Part shown: positions 16,360-23,634 of the stretch, piece by piece
Position numbering within the stretch: position 1 is the first letter of the stretch
How the letters are laid out: each line of letters starts with the position of its first letter
From: Proteiniphilum sp.
GTDB taxonomy: Bacteria > Bacteroidota > Bacteroidia > Bacteroidales > Dysgonomonadaceae
Direction: 5' to 3'
Assembly: GCA_012728465.1 (NCBI GenBank)
Contig: JAAYFB010000453.1
Location: 1 to 24,303 of the forward strand
DNA length: 24,303 nt
Program-made: the position numbers and the translations under genes
The notes under the pieces: model-generated
The model's database searches: none
The model's input: only the letters and a program-made list of their open reading frames with translations
Told to the model about the DNA's origin: nothing

Positions 16360-16386
16360 ACTCTAATACATAAAGTTAATCGTGCA

Positions 16387-16394
16387 CAAAGATA
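16387..16394 (-). promoter_or_regulatory. Promoter (-7 box) of the radC operon
   Basis: On the minus strand TATCTTTG (16394-16387) matches TAnnTTTG exactly, 27 bases before the radC ATG. A TTTG lies upstream but with a 24-base spacer, longer than usual. The 554-base gap 16360-16913 contains this box, the repeat array and the efp terminator; I see no gene in it. Confidence 0.6.
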
Positions 16395-16553
16395 AATAAA
16401 AAAGGGTCGATAGCTAATCAAATTCATAGTATAAATGTACATCATAGTTATTCGTCTTGTGGCGTGGATGTGTATTTTATTTTTGGGGGATTATTTCCGT
16501 GTAGAATGTATGGGTTAATAAAATTTGAAGTATTCTTTCTATATGATATGTAT

Positions 16554-16822
16554 GACTGAAAAACTTTTTAGTAGTTCCCGACGTACGGAAAGTATGTCTA
16601 AACGGTTTTTTTGGGATCCAAGACGTACGGAAAGTAGCCTAAAAAAGTTTTCAGACTTACTTTCCGTACGGAAAATAGCCTATAAAAGTTTTCAGAGCTA
16701 CTTTCCGCACGGAAAATGGCCTGAAAAAGTTTTCAGAGTAACTTTCCGCACGGAAAGTAGGGTTAAAAAAGTTTTCAGACTTACTTTCCGTACGGAAAAT
16801 AGGCTGAAAAAGTTTTCAGAAT
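16554..16822. repeat. Array of six 41-42-base imperfect repeats with nested palindromes
   Basis: The core CG(T/C)ACGG begins at 16582, 16624, 16665, 16706, 16747 and 16789, so units are 42, 41, 41, 41 and 42 bases apart. In the last four units the core is the centre of a palindrome, ACTTTCCGTACGGAAA or its C-for-T variant; in the first two the left arm is degenerate (GACGTACGGAAAGTA). Between cores lies a second dyad, best preserved as CTGAAAAAGTTTTCAG after units 4 and 6. Only a partial copy of that dyad precedes unit 1. The unit length is not a multiple of three, which argues against coding. The array lies between the radC promoter and the efp terminator. Confidence 0.9.
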
Positions 16823-16851
16823 ACTCCAAAAGGTGGTTTTTAAAATCAAAA

Positions 16852-16876
16852 AAGGCATTGATATTTTCAATGCCTT
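16852..16876 (-). terminator. Rho-independent terminator of efp
   Basis: AAGGCATTGA (16852-16861) and TCAATGCCTT (16867-16876) form a perfect 10-base stem with a 5-base loop. The A-run just before 16854 gives the U-tail on the minus strand. It lies 37 bases past the efp stop. Confidence 0.88.
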
Positions 16877-16913
16877 AATATTTGTATGTTGCAACATGTT
16901 GTAGTTGAGCCTG

Positions 16914-17477
16914 TTATTTTGCTCTTTCTACATATGCGCCTGTTCTAGTGTCTATTCTTATTTTTTCACCCGTATCGATGAAAAGCGGAACACGAACTTC
17001 TGCTCCAGTTTCCACAGTAGCTGGCTTAAGTGCGTTAGTTGCAGTGTCGCCTTTAATACCTGGCTCCGTATATGTTATTTCAAGAACAACGTGAGCTGGC
17101 ATCTCAGCCGTAAGTATAGTTTCGCTTTCAGCGTGCATTTGCACTTCCACTATGTCGCCTTCTTTCAGAAATTGAACACCATCTATCTGTTCTGCTGGGA
17201 TTGGAATTTGTTCGAAAGTTTCAGTATTCATGAAGTTGTATCCCATATCATCTTGATATAGGTATTGATATGGGCGACGTTCGATGCGCACCTCGTCAAT
17301 TTTTACTCCCGCATTAAATGTTTTATCTAAAATGCGTCCTGTGGTTACGTTTCTTAGTTTTGTTCTAACGAAAGCTGCACCTTTACCTGGTTTTACGTGA
17401 AGAAATTCAACAATAAAAAAGTATTGTCCTTCCAGGTCGATGCACATTCCGTTTCTAATATCTGCTGTTGTTGCCAT
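16914..17477 (-). CDS. efp: Translation elongation factor P
   Basis: EF-P binds the ribosome between P and E sites and relieves stalling at consecutive prolines. The 187 residues match the family. Domain I carries the tip loop [13 protein letters not shown] with Lys32, the position modified in many bacteria; the loop is of the KPGKG type. [12 protein letters not shown] and [10 protein letters not shown] belong to domain II, and [18 protein letters not shown] [18 protein letters not shown] with [21 protein letters not shown] forms domain III. It has its own promoter (17514-17545) and terminator (16852-16876), so it can be expressed alone, though read-through from the NCS2 gene upstream is possible. 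I see no gene for a lysine-modifying enzyme in the window. Confidence 0.96.
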   Translation of the reverse strand: MATTADIRNGMCIDLEGQYFFIVEFLHVKPGKGAAFVRTKLRNVTTGRILDKTFNAGVKIDEVRIERRPYQYLYQDDMGYNFMNTETFEQIPIPAEQIDGVQFLKEGDIVEVQMHAESETILTAEMPAHVVLEITYTEPGIKGDTATNALKPATVETGAEVRVPLFIDTGEKIRIDTRTGAYVERAK

Positions 17478-17513
17478 AAATTAATGAATTGATATAAACT
17501 ATTATTATTGTCG

Positions 17514-17545
17514 CAAAAGTACTTATAATCATTTGACTTGACAAA
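17514..17545 (-). promoter_or_regulatory. Bacteroidetes-type promoter of efp
   Basis: On the minus strand TTTG (17545-17542) is followed after 20 bases by TACTTTTG (17521-17514), an exact match to TAnnTTTG. The leader to the ATG at 17477 is about 30 bases. The -33 element begins 6 bases past the NCS2 permease stop, leaving no room for a terminator between them. Confidence 0.8.
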
Positions 17546-17551
17546 TAATAG

Positions 17552-18862
17552 CTACATAAGGTTCATTCCCTCAAGAACTAACTTAATTATAAACAGAACA
17601 AAAATTACCCACATAGTAGCTGATATTTGTTTAAATCTTCCGTTTATTGCTTTCAATAACACAAACGAAAGCATACCAAACACAATACCCTGTGCTATGC
17701 TATAAGCAAATGGCATCATCACAATTGTTAAGAAAGCTGGAAGTGCCTCTGTCATGTCATCAAAATTGAGGCTTACCACTGATGATATCATAAATAGTCC
17801 CACTAAAATAAGTGCTGGAGCTGTAGCCGATGCTGGAACCATCAAAAATATAGGGGCAAAAAATAGTGCTAATAAGAACATGAATGCCGTAGATAGCGAC
17901 GTAAGTCCAGTGCGTCCTCCCGAGGCTACACCCGATGCACTTTCCACGTATGATGTAACAGTGCTGGTTCCGAGCATGGCTCCGAATGTGGTTCCTAATG
18001 CGTCGGCAAATAGTGCATTTCTTATTTGAGGGAAGTTGTCATTCTCGTCCATTAAGTTTGCCTTCTTTGCTACTCCAAGTAGAGTTCCCAGCGTGTCGAA
18101 TAGGTTTACAAATAGAAATGTAAAGACAACTATCAACATGTCAAAAGTGAATAAATTGTGCCATTCAAACTTCATTAATACTGGCGATATGCTAGGAGGC
18201 AGAGCGATTAAGCTTCCTTCGGGGAATGTAACCAAACCAAGAATTGCTGCAAATGCGGTGGATACGGCAATACCGATAAGAAACGAGCCATGTATATTTT
18301 TGTAGTGAAGCACCGCCATCACTATCAATCCTAGTAGTGCCACCCAAATGTGTGGGTTGGACATCTCGCCTAGTGTCAACATTGTATTCTCATCTTTAAT
18401 AATCAATCCAGCATTTTGCATTCCTATTAGTGTGATGAAAAGTCCAATACCTACAGGAATGGCATCCTTTATGGTTTTAGGTATGCTTTGCACTATTAGC
18501 TCTCTAATATTGAAGAATGTAAGTAGCAAAAATATAATACCCTGTATAAAAACTGCCGTAAGTGCCATTTGCCAGGAGTAGCCCAAGCCTAACACTACAG
18601 AGAATGCAAAGAAAGTGTTGAGCCCCATGCCAGGAGCAGCTGCAATAGGTATGCGCGCAATAAGTGCCATACATATAGTGCCCACAAAACTAGCTATTGC
18701 TGTGGCCGTAAATAGTGCTGAGCGGTCCATGCCTGCAGCACTCAATATGTTGGGGTTTACAATCAGGATATATGACATAGTAAGAAAAGTGATCACCCCC
18801 GCCATTACTTCTCTTTTTACATTTGTGTCGTGCTCCTTTAGTTTGAAGAATTTATTTAACAT
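17552..18862 (-). CDS. NCS2-family purine permease (AzgA/PbuG-like)
   Basis: Inner-membrane symporter for nucleobases, most likely hypoxanthine, guanine or adenine. The 436 residues are almost wholly hydrophobic and fit the 14-span UraA/AzgA fold. Signatures of the AzgA/PbuG branch are VMAGVITFLTMSYILIVNP at the start, AAPGMGLNTFFAF (about residues 73-85), the FVNLFDTLGTLLGVA segment and TSTVTSYVESASGVASGGRTG, which holds substrate and proton-coupling residues in the family. It lies 21 bases downstream of the DUF5020 outer-membrane gene and is surely co-transcribed with it. Exact base preference cannot be read from sequence. A uracil or xanthine permease is less likely given the AzgA-type motifs. 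Confidence 0.92.
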   Translation of the reverse strand: MLNKFFKLKEHDTNVKREVMAGVITFLTMSYILIVNPNILSAAGMDRSALFTATAIASFVGTICMALIARIPIAAAPGMGLNTFFAFSVVLGLGYSWQMALTAVFIQGIIFLLLTFFNIRELIVQSIPKTIKDAIPVGIGLFITLIGMQNAGLIIKDENTMLTLGEMSNPHIWVALLGLIVMAVLHYKNIHGSFLIGIAVSTAFAAILGLVTFPEGSLIALPPSISPVLMKFEWHNLFTFDMLIVVFTFLFVNLFDTLGTLLGVAKKANLMDENDNFPQIRNALFADALGTTFGAMLGTSTVTSYVESASGVASGGRTGLTSLSTAFMFLLALFFAPIFLMVPASATAPALILVGLFMISSVVSLNFDDMTEALPAFLTIVMMPFAYSIAQGIVFGMLSFVLLKAINGRFKQISATMWVIFVLFIIKLVLEGMNLM

Positions 18863-18883
18863 TGCTATATAGTATATTTATTG

Positions 18884-19609
18884 TTAGAAGTTCCACTTAG
18901 TAGCTAGAGTAGGGATAGCATAGAATTTGTTCTCTGTAAACTTGTTTACAAAGTTATAGCTAAGCTCTATCTCGCTTCCAATCGAGAAGTTGTCTGTAAT
19001 ATTATACCATATTTGAGGCTCGCTCAAGAGAACAATGTTCTTGCCTTTTGCCTCTGGACCTTTAGTAAACTGCTTGTCCTCTGTCCAAAGATCAAGAAAT
19101 CCTCCTAGTGATAACTTACCGTTTACAAGGGTAGCGTTCCATGTTACTGTCCATTGTGCATCATGGCTCAATTCACTAAAAGCGTTTAGCTTGTAGGCCA
19201 CATATGTGCTCATATTAAATTGACCCAATTGAAATGGATACTGTGCACCAGCCAAATATGCACCAGGTATCGAAAAGCCTGCACCAGTGCCTTTTATCAA
19301 TCCTAGCCCACCATTGTACTCGATGTGCGGCATTACAGGGAAGTCTTTGATTTTAAATGCACGTGCTATCTCTGTATATGCAAGACCTGGGTTCATTTTG
19401 TTGAAATTTAAATCAACATCCGCAAACATGAAAGTATGTCCCCATTTGTCGGGTTTAAACATCTCGAATGTAGCGGTTAGATAGCTCGATTGTGAGGCTT
19501 TGTTGCCATAAAGAGCATGACGTGAATCAAAATGAAGTTGTAAATTTTGTGAGAAGGCAGTTAATGTTGTAGTCATCAATACGGCCAAAATGCATAGTTT
19601 GCGAAACAT
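18884..19609 (-). CDS. DUF5020 outer-membrane beta-barrel protein (Tsx-like)
   Basis: A 241-residue exported protein with a Sec signal (hydrophobic run about residues 5-18, cleavage near AFSQ). The rest alternates polar and aromatic residues in short strands, and the C-terminus is KWNF, the terminal aromatic expected of outer-membrane barrels. It resembles the DUF5020 family of Bacteroidetes, which is distantly like the nucleoside channel Tsx: LQLHFDSRHALYG near the N-terminus and FKPDKWGHTFMFADVDLN are the best family segments. It is the first gene of an operon with the NCS2 purine permease, so I infer it admits nucleosides or bases across the outer membrane. A weak -7 box TATTTTCG lies at 19668-19661. 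Barrel location is well supported, substrate is not. Confidence 0.78.
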   Translation of the reverse strand: MFRKLCILAVLMTTTLTAFSQNLQLHFDSRHALYGNKASQSSYLTATFEMFKPDKWGHTFMFADVDLNFNKMNPGLAYTEIARAFKIKDFPVMPHIEYNGGLGLIKGTGAGFSIPGAYLAGAQYPFQLGQFNMSTYVAYKLNAFSELSHDAQWTVTWNATLVNGKLSLGGFLDLWTEDKQFTKGPEAKGKNIVLLSEPQIWYNITDNFSIGSEIELSYNFVNKFTENKFYAIPTLATKWNF

Positions 19610-19751
19610 GTTTTTAAGTTTGAAAGTTTTATAAAATATGTAGTTGATTATATTAGGGCGCGAAAATAATGAAAATGATTATAAAAAGTAAATAAAAGTA
19701 TTGCTTTCTTATCTTTTGTATGATATCTTTTATATTTATCACTTAAAGTTG

Positions 19752-19759
19752 TATTTTTG
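19752..19759 (+). promoter_or_regulatory. Promoter (-7 box) of cysS
   Basis: TATTTTTG matches TAnnTTTG exactly, 32 bases before the cysS ATG. The expected -33 TTTG is not clear. The box lies in the divergent gap between cysS and the DUF5020 gene. Confidence 0.6.
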
Positions 19760-19791
19760 TCAGTTCACAAAAACTCAACTTTATATTAATT

Positions 19792-21270
19792 ATGCAAGAC
19801 AGTAAACCCAATTCATTGGTAATTTATAATACTCTAAGTCGTTCAAAGGAACCATTTGAGGCCATTAATCCCCCATTTGTTGGGATGTATGTTTGTGGGC
19901 CCACAGTTTATAGCGATGTCCATTTGGGCAATAGCCGCACCTTTATTTCATTTGATATCATATATAGATACCTACTTCACTTAGGATACAAAGTGAGATA
20001 TGTAAGAAATATAACTGATGCTGGGCATCTTGAAGGTGATAACGATGAGGGCGATGACAAGTTTGCAAAGCGTGCCAAGCTCGAACAGCTCGAACCTATG
20101 GAGATAGTTCAGAAATATACAGTTGGTTTTCACAATGTGTTGAGAGCATTTAATACACTTCCACCAAGCATCGAACCAACTGCAACAGGACATATCTTAG
20201 AGCAGATTGAGATGATTAAAGAAATCATTAAAAATGGATATGCTTATGAAGTTGATGGTACTATATACTTTGATGTAGAAAAGTATAGTCAAGAGTTCAA
20301 CTATGGTGCCTTGACCAACCGAAAGCTTGAGGACTTGCTTGAAGGCACACGTGAGCTGGACGGACAAGATGAAAAAAGAGGTCGTTTAGATTTTGCTCTT
20401 TGGATAAAGGCAAAGCCTGAAACTCTTATGAAATGGCCTTCGCCATGGGGTTGGGGTTTTCCTGGTTGGCATATCGAATGTTCGGCAATGAGTTCTAAAT
20501 ATTTAGGAGAGACATTTGATATTCATGGTGGTGGTATGGATTTGCAGGCTACACATCACACCAATGAGATTGCACAATCTCAAGCTTGTAGTAATGTCGA
20601 TCCTGTAAAATACTGGGTTCATACTAATATGCTTACAGTGAATGGCGTTAGGATGTCTAAAACTGCAGGTAATGGATTTTTGCCCGAAGAACTATTTACA
20701 GGTAATCATCGTTTACTAGAGCGTGGATATTCTCCAATGACAGTTCGCTTTTTTATGTGTCAGTCACACTACAGAAGTACACTAGATTTCTCTAACGAGG
20801 CATTGCAAGCTGCAGAAAAAGGCTATAAGAGACTAATGGAGGCAATTAGCAAAATTGATAAAATAGAGCCTTCTGATACTTCATCTGTAAGCATTGATGA
20901 AATCAAAAATAACTGCTATGCAGCAATGAACGATGATTTTAATACTCCTACACTTATTGCGCACTTGTTTGATTCTGTTAGGGTAATAAATTCGGCAATT
21001 GACAAAACTGAAACATTAACGTCTGATGATATTGTAGCATTGAAGACTCTGATGAGCACATTTGTATTTGAGGTGCTTGGATTATTGGATGAAGCTGATG
21101 CAGGTGTTGGTGGTGAGGTGATTGATGGACTAATGTCTTTGATTTTAGATATACGTAAGTCTTCTCGCGAAAAGAAAGACTGGGCTACTTCTGATCTTAT
21201 CCGTGATCAACTACAAAAGTTGGGTGTTCAGGTTAAGGATACTAAAGATGGCACCGAGTGGAGACTTTAA
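19792..21270 (+). CDS. cysS: Cysteine--tRNA ligase
   Basis: Charges tRNA-Cys with cysteine using ATP; class I synthetase, cytoplasmic. The 492 residues fit the family. The first zinc cysteine is in YVCGPTVYSDVHLGNSRT (Cys35), where HLGN (44-47) is the HIGH motif. GWHIECSAMSSKYLGETFDIHGGG holds further zinc and cysteine-site residues. The KMSKS loop reads RMSKTAGN, with Lys290 in the catalytic place; the first Lys and last Ser of the motif are changed to Arg and Thr. The C-terminal helical domain (about 340-492) includes the typical RKSSREKKDWATSDLIRDQL and GVQVKDTKDGTEWRL end. It has its own promoter. A single intact copy with no fusion. Confidence 0.97.
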   Translation: MQDSKPNSLVIYNTLSRSKEPFEAINPPFVGMYVCGPTVYSDVHLGNSRTFISFDIIYRYLLHLGYKVRYVRNITDAGHLEGDNDEGDDKFAKRAKLEQLEPMEIVQKYTVGFHNVLRAFNTLPPSIEPTATGHILEQIEMIKEIIKNGYAYEVDGTIYFDVEKYSQEFNYGALTNRKLEDLLEGTRELDGQDEKRGRLDFALWIKAKPETLMKWPSPWGWGFPGWHIECSAMSSKYLGETFDIHGGGMDLQATHHTNEIAQSQACSNVDPVKYWVHTNMLTVNGVRMSKTAGNGFLPEELFTGNHRLLERGYSPMTVRFFMCQSHYRSTLDFSNEALQAAEKGYKRLMEAISKIDKIEPSDTSSVSIDEIKNNCYAAMNDDFNTPTLIAHLFDSVRVINSAIDKTETLTSDDIVALKTLMSTFVFEVLGLLDEADAGVGGEVIDGLMSLILDIRKSSREKKDWATSDLIRDQLQKLGVQVKDTKDGTEWRL

Positions 21271-21298
21271 AAAAGTAAGTCCATAATAGTGTCAGCTC

Positions 21299-21409
21299 TT
21301 TGCGTTATGCTTGCTTATGGCACTTGTCATTTGCTCTGTGTTGACGCAAAACTCAATAAATGATGTGATTTTGAACTCTATAATTTGTAGAGTATTATTT
21401 TGAAATCAC
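21299..21409. repeat. Inverted repeats in the cysS-yaaA gap
   Basis: Two dyads occur. First, TTTGCGT (21299-21305) and ACGCAAA (21344-21350), separated by 38 bases. Second, a nested one: outer arms GTGATTT (21365-21371) and AAATCAC (21403-21409) around inner arms ACTCTA (21375-21380) and TAGAGT (21388-21393). The second ends 21 bases before the yaaA ATG, where an operator or structured leader could sit. No U-tract follows, so neither is a standard terminator. Confidence 0.6.
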
Positions 21410-21430
21410 CAACATTAGATAATATATATA

Positions 21431-22192
21431 ATGCAAATAATAATGTCGCCCGCTAAATTGTTAGATTTTAGTGGCGAAGATAAACAAGTAGAAACTACTA
21501 CACCGAGATTTGAGGAAATGACAAATCAATTGATAGAGGTTTGTCAAAAGCTATCTGTTGATGAGATAAAGAGTATAATGAAAGTGAACCATGATATTGC
21601 TAATAACGCATATGGTTGGTTTCAATCATTCTATTCAAACACTGTGCCCACACGTGCTGCTGCACTTGGATATAATGGTATAGCTTATAAGGGTCTAAAT
21701 GCTCATGACTTTAATAAGTCAGATATTGAGTATGCTCAGAGTCATCTCAATATTGTTTCGGGATTGTGGGGAATGTTGCGTCCATTTGATTTAATAAAAC
21801 CATATAGGCTAGAGATGGTTCGTAAAATACAACCTGAAGGTTATCGTAGTCTTTATGAATTTTGGAAAGAGGCTCTTAATAATCATCTATCTGATAGTTT
21901 GGATACTGATGAAAAAGTGATTATCAATTTGGCTTCGAATGAGTATTCGAAAGTGCTTAATAAATCACTTCTTCCTAAAGGTACAAGAATAATTGATATT
22001 GTTTTTCTTCAGCAACAAGGAGATAATTTCAAACAAATAGTAGTTCATAGCAAAAAAGCACGAGGTATGATGTCGCGCTTTATAATTAAGAACAAACTTG
22101 TAATTGCCGAAGAGGCAAAATCATTTGATTACGAAGATTATTTCTTTTACCCTCATCTTTCTGAAGAAAATAAGTGGGTCTTCGTAAGATAA
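21431..22192 (+). CDS. yaaA: Peroxide stress protein YaaA (DUF328)
   Basis: A 253-residue cytoplasmic protein of the YaaA/UPF0246 family. In E. coli YaaA belongs to the OxyR response and lowers free iron during peroxide stress; its fold has a DNA-binding look. Family segments seen are MQIIMSPAKLLDF at the start, FQSFYSNTVPTRAAALGYNGIAYKGL, VSGLWGMLRPFDLIKPYRLEM and the motif INLASNEYSKVL, with VVHSKKARGMMSRFII near the end. The ATG at 21431 gives the expected N-terminus; the ATG at 21443 would cut it short. It is followed 19 bases later by the NSS transporter gene and preceded by unusual dyads at 21299-21409, which may take part in its control. Confidence 0.94.
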   Translation: MQIIMSPAKLLDFSGEDKQVETTTPRFEEMTNQLIEVCQKLSVDEIKSIMKVNHDIANNAYGWFQSFYSNTVPTRAAALGYNGIAYKGLNAHDFNKSDIEYAQSHLNIVSGLWGMLRPFDLIKPYRLEMVRKIQPEGYRSLYEFWKEALNNHLSDSLDTDEKVIINLASNEYSKVLNKSLLPKGTRIIDIVFLQQQGDNFKQIVVHSKKARGMMSRFIIKNKLVIAEEAKSFDYEDYFFYPHLSEENKWVFVR

Positions 22193-22211
22193 TCACATCA
22201 ACGATTATTAT

Positions 22212-23546
22212 ATGAGAGAAAAAAGATCTCAGTTTGGCTCCAAACTAGGTATGATTGCAGCCGCAGCTGGCTCTGCAGTTGGATTGGGCAATATATGGCG
22301 TTTTCCGAGCGAGACGGCAGATGGTGGTGGTGCTATTTTTATTTTAGTGTACATATTTTGTATTCTATTGTTTGGAGTTCCATTGATGGTTGCCGAGTTT
22401 TTATTAGGCAGATCATCAAGAGCCAATGCAGCAGGAGCTTTTCACAAACTAGCTGCTGGCACTCAATGGAAATGGGTGGGGCGAGTAGGAGTTTTATCAG
22501 GATTTGTAATTCTTGGTTTCTACATGGTGGTGTGTGGATGGACGCTAGATTATTTTTTTCAATCTATAACGGGCAACATTGTTAATGCGACAGATTTTGG
22601 TGCTCATTTTTCATCACTGCTAGATAATAAGATAAAGCAAATATTATTGATGCTAGTATTTTTGTTGCTCACAGCATATTTTATTTATGCAGGGGTGCAA
22701 AAAGGGATAGAGTCGTCGGCCAAGGTTATGATGCCACTACTTTTTCTTCTATTAATTGTGATGTCAATTCGTGCAATGACCTTGAATGGGGCAGGTGAGG
22801 GATTAGCTTTCTTGTTCAAACCTAATTTGGCTGAAGTGAAGTCCACAGTATTTATTGATGCAATGGGACAGGCTTTCTTTTCCTTATCTCTTGGAATGGG
22901 GTGTATGTTGACCTATGCATCATATTTTAATAAAGAAACTAATCTAATAAAGACATCTATTCAGGTCTCCATACTTGATACTATTGTAGCATTAATGGCG
23001 GGTATAATAATATTCTCGTCCGCGTTTGCACTCACAAATAATACTGATACTATTGTGTCGGAGCTAGTGGCTGGAGGTCCAGGGTTGTTGTTTATCACCA
23101 TTCCCGATCTTTTTAATCAAATGCCAGGCTCTGCTATCTGGTCGTCTTTGTTTTTCTTATTGCTTGCTATCGCCGCACTTACCTCTACAATATCATTGAT
23201 GGAGGTAGTTACTGCATACTTGCTAGAGGAATATAAAATGACTCGCAAGCGAGCACTTCAGTATATTGTTAGCGGGGTATTTGTGCTAGGTGTATTTTCT
23301 GCAATATCATCCGGGTTCTTTAATTTTTTAGATATCATATCAGCTAAGTTTATGATGCCAATTGGTGGACTCTTTATATCTTTGTTTGTGGGTTGGTATC
23401 TAGATAAAAAAATAATACAAGTAGAGATAACCAATGATGGCAGTCTTAGATTTGGTATAGGGTTCTTAAAAGCATATAGTTTTATACTTAAGTTTTTAGC
23501 ACCTGCTGGCATATTGGTTATTTTCCTTTATGGATTGTTAGGTTAA
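22212..23546 (+). CDS. Sodium-dependent transporter, NSS (SNF) family
   Basis: A 444-residue inner-membrane symporter of the neurotransmitter:sodium symporter family (LeuT fold). The start SQFGSKLGMIAAAAGSAVGLGNIWRFP (about residues 6-32) is the classic first span, with unwound segment residues that hold substrate and sodium. Further hallmarks are GGGAIFILVYIFCILLFGVP and MVAEFLLGR in span 2 and QAFFSLSLGMGCMLTYASY in span 6. About 11 spans are predicted, as in many bacterial members. Bacterial relatives carry amino acids such as leucine, tryptophan or tyrosine, but the substrate here is unknown. It follows yaaA by 19 bases and is likely co-transcribed, a link with no obvious functional reason. 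Confidence 0.92.
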   Translation: MREKRSQFGSKLGMIAAAAGSAVGLGNIWRFPSETADGGGAIFILVYIFCILLFGVPLMVAEFLLGRSSRANAAGAFHKLAAGTQWKWVGRVGVLSGFVILGFYMVVCGWTLDYFFQSITGNIVNATDFGAHFSSLLDNKIKQILLMLVFLLLTAYFIYAGVQKGIESSAKVMMPLLFLLLIVMSIRAMTLNGAGEGLAFLFKPNLAEVKSTVFIDAMGQAFFSLSLGMGCMLTYASYFNKETNLIKTSIQVSILDTIVALMAGIIIFSSAFALTNNTDTIVSELVAGGPGLLFITIPDLFNQMPGSAIWSSLFFLLLAIAALTSTISLMEVVTAYLLEEYKMTRKRALQYIVSGVFVLGVFSAISSGFFNFLDIISAKFMMPIGGLFISLFVGWYLDKKIIQVEITNDGSLRFGIGFLKAYSFILKFLAPAGILVIFLYGLLG

Positions 23547-23581
23547 GATGATATTTTGCACCTATAGTTCCTAAATCATTG

Positions 23582-23613
23582 TTTTGTCACTCCACATTAA
23601 ATCATTATTTTTG
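23582..23613 (+). promoter_or_regulatory. Bacteroidetes-type promoter of aroA
   Basis: TTTTG (23582-23586) is followed after 19 bases by TATTTTTG (23606-23613), an exact match to TAnnTTTG with ideal spacing. The leader to the ATG at 23635 is about 15 bases. This is the best promoter match in the window. Confidence 0.85.
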
Positions 23614-23634
23614 TAGAAAATATATACTTAGTAC

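Noticed and set aside
16554..16822. Array considered as CRISPR
   Set aside because: Units are directly adjoining, with near-identical sequence throughout and no unique spacers, and there are no cas genes in the window.
16525..16878. 117-codon plus-strand frame across the repeat array with recurring RTES/RTEN-like residues
   Set aside because: The repeats are 41-42 bases, not a multiple of three, so the peptide repeats arise by frame shifting through the same DNA. There is no promoter or conserved protein, and it runs into the efp terminator.
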